A DNA stretch of 64,000 nucleotides. Source: Arsenicicoccus dermatophilus (GTDB lineage Bacteria; Actinomycetota; Actinomycetes; Actinomycetales; Dermatophilaceae). Within the stretch, counting starts at the first letter, position 1. Each line of letters begins with the position of its first letter. Location of the stretch: positions 2,046,001-2,110,000 of the forward strand of contig NZ_JAKZHU010000001.1 in NCBI RefSeq assembly GCF_022568795.1, written 5' to 3'. The notes under the pieces were generated by a model, which saw nothing but the letters and a program-made list of their open reading frames with translations, was not told the origin of the DNA and searched no databases. Below are positions 18,601 to 25,254 of the stretch, piece after piece. The translations under genes were made by a program, and so were the position numbers.

Positions 18601-19645
18601 CGGCGACGTTGGTGGCGAGGACCACGCGGCGCCCCTGGTGCCGGGAGAAGACGCGGTGCTGCTCGGCGCTGGACAGGCGGGCGTACAGCGGGAGGATCTC
18701 GGTGCCCGGCAGCCGCAGTCCTTCCAGCGCCTCGGCGGCGTCGCGGATCTCGCGCTCGCCGGAGCAGAAGACGAGCACGTCCTGGTCGGAGCCGTCGCCG
18801 GCCCCGGCCTCGGTCCACAGCTCGGTGACCGCGTCGACGATGCCGGTGACCTGGTCGACGGACTCGGTCTGCCCCGTGGGCAGCTCGCGCTCCAGCGGAC
18901 GGTAGCGAACCTCGACGGGATAGGTGCGGCCGGAGACCTCGATGATCGGGGCCGGGGTGCCGTCGGCGGCGGCGAAGTGCGCGGCGAAGCGCTGCGGGTC
19001 GATGGTCGCCGACGTGACGACCACCTTCAGGTCCGGGCGGCGCGGCAGCAGCTGCTTGAGGTAGCCCAGGATGAAGTCGATGTTGAGGGATCGCTCGTGG
19101 GCCTCGTCGATGATGATCGTGTCGTAGCGCCGCAGGTCGCGGTCGTGCTGCATCTCCGCGAGCAGGATGCCGTCGGTCATCACCTTGACCAGGGTGTCCC
19201 GGGTCGCGTGGTCGCCGAAACGCACCTGGTAGCCGATCGGCCGTTCCTCGCCGTCGAGCCGCTCGCCGGTGATCGGGTGGCCGAGCTCCTCGGCGATGCG
19301 CTCGGCGACGCTGCGGGCGGCGATCCGCCGGGGCTGGGTATGGCCGATGGTGCCGTGGATCCCGCGGCCGAGCTCCAGGCAGATCTTGGGGATCTGGGTG
19401 GTCTTGCCCGACCCGGTCTCGCCGGCGATGACGACGACCTGGTGGTCACGGATCGCGGCGGCGATGTCGTCCTTGCGCGCGACGACGGGCAGGTGCTCGG
19501 GATAGGTGATCTCGGGGACCAGCGCCCGGCGGCGCGCGTGCCGCTCCAGCCGACGGGTCCGCGACGCCTCGCGCTCCTCGGGGGTCTGTGGGGGGCGTCC
19601 GCCGCCACGGCGGGGGCGACGACGGTAGGGGGTCTGCTCGGGCAC
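15695..19645 (-). CDS. hrpA: ATP-dependent RNA helicase HrpA (DEAH family)
   Basis: A 1316-residue DEAH-box helicase, full length for HrpA. Motif I is GETGSGKTT (residues 75-83), motif II DEAH in IIIDEAHERSLN, motif III SAT in VVTSATIDPQR, and the C-terminal RecA-like domain has LVFCSGEREI, VVLATNVAETSLTVPGI and QRAGRCGRV. HA2 and the HrpA-specific DUF3418 C-terminal region follow. It unwinds RNA or RNA-DNA and is implicated in mRNA processing and ribosome rescue in other bacteria. The GTG start lies seven bases after a TATCCT hexamer and also has GGAAGG in front. Confidence 0.95.
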   Translation of the reverse strand: MPEQTPYRRRPRRGGGRPPQTPEEREASRTRRLERHARRRALVPEITYPEHLPVVARKDDIAAAIRDHQVVVIAGETGSGKTTQIPKICLELGRGIHGTIGHTQPRRIAARSVAERIAEELGHPITGERLDGEERPIGYQVRFGDHATRDTLVKVMTDGILLAEMQHDRDLRRYDTIIIDEAHERSLNIDFILGYLKQLLPRRPDLKVVVTSATIDPQRFAAHFAAADGTPAPIIEVSGRTYPVEVRYRPLERELPTGQTESVDQVTGIVDAVTELWTEAGAGDGSDQDVLVFCSGEREIRDAAEALEGLRLPGTEILPLYARLSSAEQHRVFSRHQGRRVVLATNVAETSLTVPGIRYVVDTGVARISRYSQRTKVQRLPIEPISQASAAQRAGRCGRVSDGICIRLYSEEDLAARPEFTDPEILRTNLASVILQMISLGLGDVARFPFVDPPDSRQVADGLNLLLEIGAIDAASAGAGAGREGRGGRRLTAYGRQIAALPLDPRLARMILEAHENGCLAEVLVITAALSIQDPRERPVDKQAQADQQHARFKDEHSDFITWLNLWGYLKDRQRELSGSAFRRTCKQEYLHYLRIREWQDLHLQLRQACKTLRLEPNKSPASADAIHQAMLSGLLSHIGLRDAERREYAGARGARFAIQPGSVLHRQQPDWVMSAELVETTRLWARTNARIDPAWAERLGSHLVRRSYAEPHWSRKRASGVALERVTLYGVPLVAGRTVGLGRVDAELARELFIRHALVEGDWDTHHEFFHANRALLAEVAELEERARRRDILVDDDELFDFYDARIPETVVSGRHFDSWWKQARREQPELLTFTEDVVVAEGADTSVSADFPQQWVQGDLTLRLTYQFEPGADADGVTCHIPVEVLNQVRDEGFDWLVPGMREELATALIRALPKATRKHVVPAPDHARAALAAADPAAGDLTDELARVLRGRVGIAIPPGEWDWDKVPDHLRMTFRVEDRRDRTLGESKSLEGLRRQLAPKVRQTMASAAASIERTGLTTWDFESLPATFEQRVRGGRTLHGYPALVDRGTSVSVQVLATEREAAVASRLGLRRLLLLDITPPWKRVLAVLSNQQKIALGHNPHGSVPALLDDCLAAAVDSIVAESPELRDQATGIVRDKAAYDELLRRVRQLTSARVVEVIELVEPILVAAREARLALDRLSPAARPMRDDMAAQLDALVHPGFVAEIGRARLRHVARYVRAICWRAQKGPEDMRRDAERQAVVATVERERRTFVEGLRPARVDDPDVREIRWMVEELRVSLFAQPLGTAHPVSEQRIYKAMDAAEARHPGE

Positions 19646-19652
19646 GCCTTCC

Positions 19653-19658
19653 AGGATA
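19653..19658 (-). promoter_or_regulatory. -10 element of hrpA, leaderless geometry
   Basis: TATCCT on the minus strand ends 7 nt before the hrpA GTG. Transcription starting at the usual distance would begin at the start codon, although GGAAGG in the same seven bases could serve as a ribosome site if initiation is farther upstream. Confidence 0.45.
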
Positions 19659-19679
19659 GGTCGCCCGCGTGGCCCGCGG

Positions 19680-21629
19680 TCAGCAGCCGGTGAGCGCGTA
19701 GACCGAGACGGTGCCCGCGCCGCCGATGCGGGTGAGCCCGGGCACCCCGGCCAGCCCGTGCAGCCCGGTGAACAGGGCGCGGCGCGGGTCGTCGTCCCAC
19801 ACCAGGTCGGTGTCCTCGACGACGTAGCCCACGTCGAGGCGGCGGGCGGCCGCGCAGACCTGCGGCGTCAGCTCCCGCAGGTGCATCCGCAGCACGCCGT
19901 GGTCGCCGTCGTACCTCCCGCCGAAGTGGGCGAAGGTGACCGGGTGCCCGGAGAGCACCCCGGCCCACTGACCCCCGCCGAAGGGATCGCCCGCCACGGC
20001 CCGCCCGTCGGCCCGCGGGCCCAGCACGTCGGCATAGGTCTGCGCCTCGCGCCGGGAGACAACCGTGCGCCACCACTCGTGGTCGCCGTAGTTGTGGCCG
20101 ACCAGCCGCTGGGCCGAGGCGACGCCGGAGGGCCAGCCCAGCAGGACCGGGGTCGCGACGAGGACGGCGGCGGCGACCTGCCCGACGAGCGGGCGGCCGC
20201 CCAGGCCCGGGAGCCGCCGGCCGAGGTCGACCAGCCCCGCGGCCCCCTGGCCCGCGAGCAGCAGGGCCGGTATGGCGATCGCGGCGGCCACCCGGTAGGG
20301 CTCGCGGTCCCACAGCGCGGTGACCAGCGTCCCCCAGCCGGAGCCGATCGACGCCGCGCAGACGTAGCACGCGGCGACCAGGACCAGCCCGACGGGCAGC
20401 CAGGGTCGTCCCCGCCACAGGCTGACGACGACGCCGGCGAGGACCAGCAGGGCGAGGACCAGCCAGCCGGGGCTGAGGTGGGTCCCGAGGGTGAGGATCT
20501 CGCGCACGGCGACGTCGGCGGTGGTCACCGTGCGCGAGCGGCTGCGCATCAGGGAGCGCACCGTCGGGGTCCGGGCCACCAGCGCGGCACCGACGACCAG
20601 CCCGACGGCGGCGACGGCGAGCACCTGCAGCAGCCGGCGCCGCCGTCGGGGGTGCCCGACGAAGGAGCGCACGGTGCCGGTCCACACGGTGCCGACGACG
20701 AGGGGGGCGACGAGCAGCAGCGCGCTGAGCAGGGCGGCGGGATGGACGACGCCGACCCCGAGCCCGCAGACGACCACCACCAGCGCGAGGACGGCCCGGG
20801 GGCGCAGGTAGCCGGGGCGGCAGGCGCGCACCGCGAGGGCCATCAGGGCGGGGGCGAGCGCGAGGCCGGCGAGGTTGGACCACAGGACGCCGAAGTTGAG
20901 CAGCAGCGTGGGGAACACCAGCGTGACGGGAAGCAGCGCGGCGACGGCGACCGCCGCCCGCGCGTCTCGGCTGGTGGTGCGCAGCAGGGTGAGCATCCCG
21001 ACCGGCCAGACCGTCGCGGCGAGCACCAGGACCAGGGTGTTCATGACGACCACGGGGTGGGCGCCGGTGAACTGGGCGACGAGCGCACCGAGGGCGTGCA
21101 GCCCGCTGGGATAGAACGTGCGCGTCGACCCGGGAGCCGCGGTCGCCCCGACGGTGAACCATCCGGCGTCGCCCGTGGCCAGCACCCGGGCGAGGGCGTT
21201 GACGTGGAAGCCCGCGTCGTGGGACTGCTGCAGCGCGTCGGGGCGCCCGACCGCGCCGGCGAGGATCACCCAGGAGGCGGCGACCGTGCCCGCCGTGACC
21301 AGGGCGTACGTCACGACCCGGCCGGCGTCGGCCGGGGCCGGTCTGGCCAGCCGGGTCCAGCGGCGCCCGAGGGCCCACAGCGCCCCTCCCCCGGCCAGCG
21401 CGGTGAGCACGAGAGGCCCGATGCCCCAGCCGATCCCGAGGCTCGAGGTCGAGGTGATCGCGAGGGCGGCGACCCCGGCCGACGCGGCGGGCGAGGCCCC
21501 GACGGCGAGCCAGGCCGGGACCCGGGCCGGGATCAGCAGGACGAGGCCGGGCAGGACCAGCAGGGCCAGCGAGGCCAGGACGACCGGCGCTGCGGCCCAC
21601 CAGGAGGCGAGGGGATGGAACAGGATCAG
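19680..21629 (-). CDS. Large polytopic membrane protein, DUF6541-like
   Basis: A protein of about 649 residues with some 13 hydrophobic segments in its first 450 residues and a soluble C-terminal region (GDPFGGGQWAGVLSGHPVTF, VGYVVEDTDLVWDDD). It resembles actinobacterial DUF6541-type integral membrane proteins with a GT-C glycosyltransferase-like layout; LQQSHDAGFHVNALARVLAT carries the acidic/His loop expected there. No ATG, GTG or TTG lies at the expected N-terminus; the frame meets the hemerythrin stop as CTGA, so a CTG start at 21629 is proposed. The next usable start in frame would remove about two membrane helices. A role in cell-envelope glycan assembly is an inference only. Confidence 0.65.
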   Translation of the reverse strand: MILFHPLASWWAAAPVVLASLALLVLPGLVLLIPARVPAWLAVGASPAASAGVAALAITSTSSLGIGWGIGPLVLTALAGGGALWALGRRWTRLARPAPADAGRVVTYALVTAGTVAASWVILAGAVGRPDALQQSHDAGFHVNALARVLATGDAGWFTVGATAAPGSTRTFYPSGLHALGALVAQFTGAHPVVVMNTLVLVLAATVWPVGMLTLLRTTSRDARAAVAVAALLPVTLVFPTLLLNFGVLWSNLAGLALAPALMALAVRACRPGYLRPRAVLALVVVVCGLGVGVVHPAALLSALLLVAPLVVGTVWTGTVRSFVGHPRRRRRLLQVLAVAAVGLVVGAALVARTPTVRSLMRSRSRTVTTADVAVREILTLGTHLSPGWLVLALLVLAGVVVSLWRGRPWLPVGLVLVAACYVCAASIGSGWGTLVTALWDREPYRVAAAIAIPALLLAGQGAAGLVDLGRRLPGLGGRPLVGQVAAAVLVATPVLLGWPSGVASAQRLVGHNYGDHEWWRTVVSRREAQTYADVLGPRADGRAVAGDPFGGGQWAGVLSGHPVTFAHFGGRYDGDHGVLRMHLRELTPQVCAAARRLDVGYVVEDTDLVWDDDPRRALFTGLHGLAGVPGLTRIGGAGTVSVYALTGC

Positions 21630-22288
21630 TCGACCTTGGTCACCGTGACGGCGGCCTTGTCCGCGGCGCGCTGCTCCTCGCTGCGGTCGTCGGCGGCGGA
21701 GCCGCAGCCCCCACCGCCGGAGCCGCACCCGCAGCCGCCGCACCCGCCGCCGCCCGAGCCGCAGCTGCTCGGCCGGGCGTGGGCGGCCTCGACGTCGGCG
21801 GCCACGTTCGCGGCGTAGTCCTGGGCGAGCTGGTCGGCGGCGCGCCGCATCTCGGCATAAGCCTCGGGGAACTCGGGCCGGGCCTGCAGGACGGGCAGCA
21901 GCAGCTGGTCCTCCTTGGCCAGGTGCGCACGCAGCAGGACCGCCAGGGCCTGGGCGTCGCCCGCGAGCCGGGCCGCGTCCTGGGCGGCGTTGATCGCGTC
22001 GACCAGACCGGCGATGACCCGGTGGTCGGCGACGAGCGCCTGCACCAGCAGCGCCGCATCGGGGGCCTGCGCCGCGAGGGGATAGAGCACCTGCTCCTTG
22101 GCGACCGCGGCGGTGATCAGCTCGAACTGGCACCAGGTGGCCAGGTCGGCGTGGGCCTGCCCGAAGGCCTGGGCGTCCGCCTCGCCGATGGCGCCGATGA
22201 GCTCCGCCACGATCGTGCCGGCGCTCCGGGCGAGGGCGAGGTTGTCCTCGCGGGGCGTCGGGGTGGTGGGGGTGCTGTCGACAGCCAT
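21626..22288 (-). CDS. Hemerythrin HHE domain protein with Cys/Gly-rich tail
   Basis: A 220-residue cytoplasmic protein. The helical bundle shows HHE-type ligands: CQFELITAAVAKEQVLYPLA, VADHRVIAGLVDAI, and LLRAHLAKEDQLLLPVL (His and Glu positions kept). Such domains bind a di-iron centre and sense or carry oxygen or NO. Residues about 178-198 form a Gly/Cys stretch with five cysteines (CGSGGGGCGGCGCGSGGGGC), followed by a charged end. The tail could bind metal, but this is inference. The ATG has GGAAG upstream. The gene overlaps the membrane-protein gene and is divergent from the hydrolase. Confidence 0.8.
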   Translation of the reverse strand: MAVDSTPTTPTPREDNLALARSAGTIVAELIGAIGEADAQAFGQAHADLATWCQFELITAAVAKEQVLYPLAAQAPDAALLVQALVADHRVIAGLVDAINAAQDAARLAGDAQALAVLLRAHLAKEDQLLLPVLQARPEFPEAYAEMRRAADQLAQDYAANVAADVEAAHARPSSCGSGGGGCGGCGCGSGGGGCGSAADDRSEEQRAADKAAVTVTKVD

Positions 22289-22350
22289 GGGTCTTCCTTC
22301 GGGTTCGCTACGGGGGCGCGCAGGTGACCAGCCTAGTGGGGACCTGGCGC

Positions 22351-22380
22351 GGACCGGTCCGGACCGGTCCGGACCGGTCC
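22351..22380. repeat. Three tandem copies of the palindrome GGACCGGTCC in a divergent promoter region
   Basis: The 10-bp perfect palindrome is repeated exactly three times without spacers, 13 bp upstream of a TAGTGT hexamer for the hydrolase gene and close to a minus-strand TAGGCT near 22332 for the hemerythrin gene. It is in the place of an operator for one or both genes. Confidence 0.75.
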
Positions 22381-22406
22381 CCCGGCCGCCGGTAGTGTTC
22401 CCTCCC

Positions 22407-23261
22407 GTGATGGACGCCTACCGCTCGCCCGCCGGTCGCGAGGCCGTGACCCGGTGGTGCGTCGAGGCTCTCGCCCACTGGCAGCACCCCCACCGCACCC
22501 TCGTCGTCGAGCCGATCGTCGCGGGCACGCCGGTGCCCACCCACGTCACGGTGCTGGGCGAGGGGCCGCCGCGGTTCGTGTGGCTGCCGGGGACGGGCGC
22601 GTGCGCCGCGGTCACCCGCGGCCCGCTCGAGGCGCTCGCGCGGCGCGGCACGGTGTGGGCCCTGGACCTGCCCGGGCAGCCCGGACTGTCCCACGACTAC
22701 CGGCCGCGCCGCGACAGCACGGGGTGGTACTCCGCCTGGCTCGACGCGATGCTCGACCTGACCGAGGGCGACGACGAGGTGCTGCTCGTGGGCACCTCGC
22801 TCGGCGCCCGGGTCGCGCTGACCACGGCGCACCGGCGGGTCCGGTCGCGGCTGCTCGTCTCCCCCGGCGGGCTGCTCGCGCCCACCGCCTCCCCCGCGCT
22901 GGCCCGGGACCACACCCGCTGGTCGCTGCACGCCTCGGACGCCGCCGCCCGGGCCCTGCTGCGCCAGCTCCACGCTCCCGGGGAGCCGATCACCGACCGA
23001 GCCGTCGCGTGGACCGTCCTCGTGGGACGCGGGTGCAAGACGATCCGCACCCCCCGCCCCCTGCCCCAGCACTACCTCGACCGGATCGAGGAGAAGCCCC
23101 TGGTCGTCGCCGTCGGCGAGGACGACGTCCTCGCGCCCCCGGCCGCCCTCACCGCCGCCGTGGCGCGGCGGGCCAGTGCCCGGGTCGTGGTGGTGGACGG
23201 CTGCGGCCACCTCCTCCCGGCAGGCGCCTGGGAGCAGGTGCTCCGGGTCTTGCCCGCGTGA
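22407..23261 (+). CDS. Alpha/beta-hydrolase fold protein
   Basis: A 284-residue protein with GTG-ATG as its first two codons, eight bases after TAGTGT and with no ribosome site, so a leaderless start is likely. The fold is shown by the oxyanion region (RFVWLPGTGACAAVT), the strand ALDLPGQPGLS, the nucleophile elbow VGTSLGARVAL with the catalytic serine, the acid region VVAVGEDDVLAPP, and the final histidine in DGCGHLLPAG. It is a hydrolase or esterase; the substrate is unknown. It precedes two acyl-CoA-ligase-like genes on the same strand, so a lipid role is possible. Confidence 0.85.
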   Translation: MMDAYRSPAGREAVTRWCVEALAHWQHPHRTLVVEPIVAGTPVPTHVTVLGEGPPRFVWLPGTGACAAVTRGPLEALARRGTVWALDLPGQPGLSHDYRPRRDSTGWYSAWLDAMLDLTEGDDEVLLVGTSLGARVALTTAHRRVRSRLLVSPGGLLAPTASPALARDHTRWSLHASDAAARALLRQLHAPGEPITDRAVAWTVLVGRGCKTIRTPRPLPQHYLDRIEEKPLVVAVGEDDVLAPPAALTAAVARRASARVVVVDGCGHLLPAGAWEQVLRVLPA

Positions 23262-23276
23262 CCAGGCCCGACGCAC

Positions 23277-23282
23277 TACGCT
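23277..23282 (+). promoter_or_regulatory. Possible -10 element of the ligase-like gene
   Basis: TACGCT lies 34 bases upstream of the ATG. This would give a leader of about 27 nt containing a weak CCAGGAA ribosome site. Confidence 0.35.
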
Positions 23283-23316
23283 GCGGCAGCGTGACCCCAG
23301 GAACCCCGGCCGCGGC

Positions 23317-25191
23317 ATGATCGACCACGTCGCCGCGCACGTGTTCGCCCGCGCCGCCGAGCACCCGGACGCCGTGGCGGTGCGGTCGCGCGTGACCGAC
23401 GGGTGGGTCGAGCTGACGTATGCCGACCTCGCGGCGCAGGTCCGTCATGTCTGTCACGCGCTGATCGCGGCGGGTCTGCACCCTGGGGACTCCGCGGTCA
23501 TCGTGTCCGACAACCGCGCCGAGTGGCTCGTCGCGGAGCTCGCGATCATGGCCGCCTCCGGGGTGGCGCTGCACCTCGGGCCGAGCACCCCGGTGGAGGA
23601 GCTCGCCGCCATCCTGCGGGCCACCGAGACGCGGGCGGCCTTCGTGTCCGGCGAGGTGCTCGGCGACCAGCTCGCCCAGCTGTCAGAGCGGCTGCCGTCG
23701 CTGCGCGTCGTGGTCTGCTTCGACGAGAACCCCTCGGTGGTGCCGCTGCTCGACGACCTGGGCGTGCTGACCATGGGGACCGCCGTCGACGAGCTGGGGG
23801 CGGAGGTGGGCACCCAGGGGACCTTCTCCTGGGCCCGGCTCATGGCCGCGCCCTTCGACATCGCGACGGCGGCCGAGGCCCAGCGGCGGTGCGACACCTG
23901 GAGCCCGGAGGACATCGCCGTCATCGACTACACCGTCGGCGGGGCCGGCGAGCTGCGCGGCGTGGTCCTGAGCCACCGATCGACGCTGGCGACGGTCAAG
24001 GCGATCGCCGCGGCCTTCGAGGTCGTCGACCCCCTGCACGAGGTGGCGACGCTTCCCCTGCACCACAGCCTCCAGCACGGCAGCACCCTCCTCGCCCTGC
24101 TGTCGGGCGGCTCGACCACGCTGGTCCCCCGCCTCGAGGACGTGCCCCAGGTGCTGCGCACCACCCGGCCGACGATGCTGATGACCACCATGCCGGTGCT
24201 GCGGTCCCTGGTGCTGGGGGCCCTGGAGGACCTGGCCCGCTCCGTGACCTTCGGACGCGGCTGGGTGGCCTGGGCGCGCGAGGTCGCCACCGTCGAGGGG
24301 CAGCGCGTCGGCGCCGGTCGGTCGCGCTCGACGGTCGAGCACCTGCGGGTCCCGCTGGCGCGCGCCCTGGTGGCGCGCCGGGTCCGCCGAGCCCTCGGCG
24401 GACCCAAGGACCTGTTCGTCGTGGGTGGCACCGGCGCCCCGCCGGACCTGATGCACCTGCTGGAGCTGGCCGGCATACCGGCGCATCGGGGCTGGACCAC
24501 GCTGGAGGCCGGGGTCCTCGCCACGGTCAACGTCCCCCAGGCCACCCGCGCCGGCTCGGTGGGCCGCCCGCTGCCGTGCGTCGAGCTGCGCCTGGACGAC
24601 GAGGGCGAGGTGCTGCTGCGGGGCCCGGGGCTGATGCGGGGCTACTTCGGCATGCCGCTCGAGACCCAGCGCGTCCTGGAGGACGGGTGGCTGCACACCG
24701 GTCAGATCGGGCGCGTCGACGCCGAGGGTTACCTGCACCTGACCAGCCGCCTGGACGACATGATCGTCACCGAGTCCCTGCACTACGTCGCGCCCCACCT
24801 CGTGGAGTCCCGGCTGCGCGGGCACCCCGTCGTCGCCGACGTGGTGGTGGTCGGTGACGGGCGGCCGTGCATCGCGGCGATCATCGAGCCGGACCTGGCG
24901 GTCGCCCGGTCCATCCGCTCGGCGGGCGGGCTCCCCGACGACCCCGACGACGCCGTGATCCTCGGCGACCCGCTCGTCGTGCGCGCCGTCGGTGACGCCG
25001 TCCGCACGGCCAACGCAAGCCTGGCCCACGACCACCAGGTCCGGGCCTTCCGGCTCACCCCCACCTCGCTGCGCACGCTCGGGCAGCGGACGGCCTCGTC
25101 CGTCGTGCGGCGGCAGCGGCTGGAGCGGGAGTTCGCCGACATCGTCGACGCGATCTATGCCAGCGTGGCGACGGACCCGTCGCACCCATGA
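23317..25191 (+). CDS. Acyl-CoA ligase-like protein with degenerate active site
   Basis: A 624-residue member of the AMP-binding (long-chain acyl-CoA synthetase) family by overall alignment with its downstream neighbour. Its catalytic motifs are altered. The P-loop reads YTVGGAGELRGVVLSH instead of YTSGTTGxPKGV, the A5 motif is HRGWTTLEAG instead of GYGMTETG, TGD is TGQ (LHTGQIG), GRxKD is SRLDD, and the C-terminal catalytic lysine region reads TLGQRTASSVVRR without the lysine. Adenylation is therefore unlikely. It may be a regulatory or scaffold pseudoenzyme. The reading frame is intact and codon use is normal, which suggests it is maintained. Confidence 0.8.
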   Translation: MIDHVAAHVFARAAEHPDAVAVRSRVTDGWVELTYADLAAQVRHVCHALIAAGLHPGDSAVIVSDNRAEWLVAELAIMAASGVALHLGPSTPVEELAAILRATETRAAFVSGEVLGDQLAQLSERLPSLRVVVCFDENPSVVPLLDDLGVLTMGTAVDELGAEVGTQGTFSWARLMAAPFDIATAAEAQRRCDTWSPEDIAVIDYTVGGAGELRGVVLSHRSTLATVKAIAAAFEVVDPLHEVATLPLHHSLQHGSTLLALLSGGSTTLVPRLEDVPQVLRTTRPTMLMTTMPVLRSLVLGALEDLARSVTFGRGWVAWAREVATVEGQRVGAGRSRSTVEHLRVPLARALVARRVRRALGGPKDLFVVGGTGAPPDLMHLLELAGIPAHRGWTTLEAGVLATVNVPQATRAGSVGRPLPCVELRLDDEGEVLLRGPGLMRGYFGMPLETQRVLEDGWLHTGQIGRVDAEGYLHLTSRLDDMIVTESLHYVAPHLVESRLRGHPVVADVVVVGDGRPCIAAIIEPDLAVARSIRSAGGLPDDPDDAVILGDPLVVRAVGDAVRTANASLAHDHQVRAFRLTPTSLRTLGQRTASSVVRRQRLEREFADIVDAIYASVATDPSHP

Positions 25192-25209
25192 GCGCGACCA
25201 CGAGTCCGA

Positions 25210-25215
25210 TAGCGT
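25210..25215 (+). promoter_or_regulatory. Possible -10 element of the long-chain acyl-CoA ligase gene
   Basis: TAGCGT precedes a leader of about 33 nt with an AGGGAG ribosome site before the ATG at 25255. Confidence 0.35.
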
Positions 25216-25254
25216 GACCGTGCCGACCCCGACCCGCAGGGAGCCTGTGCCGCA

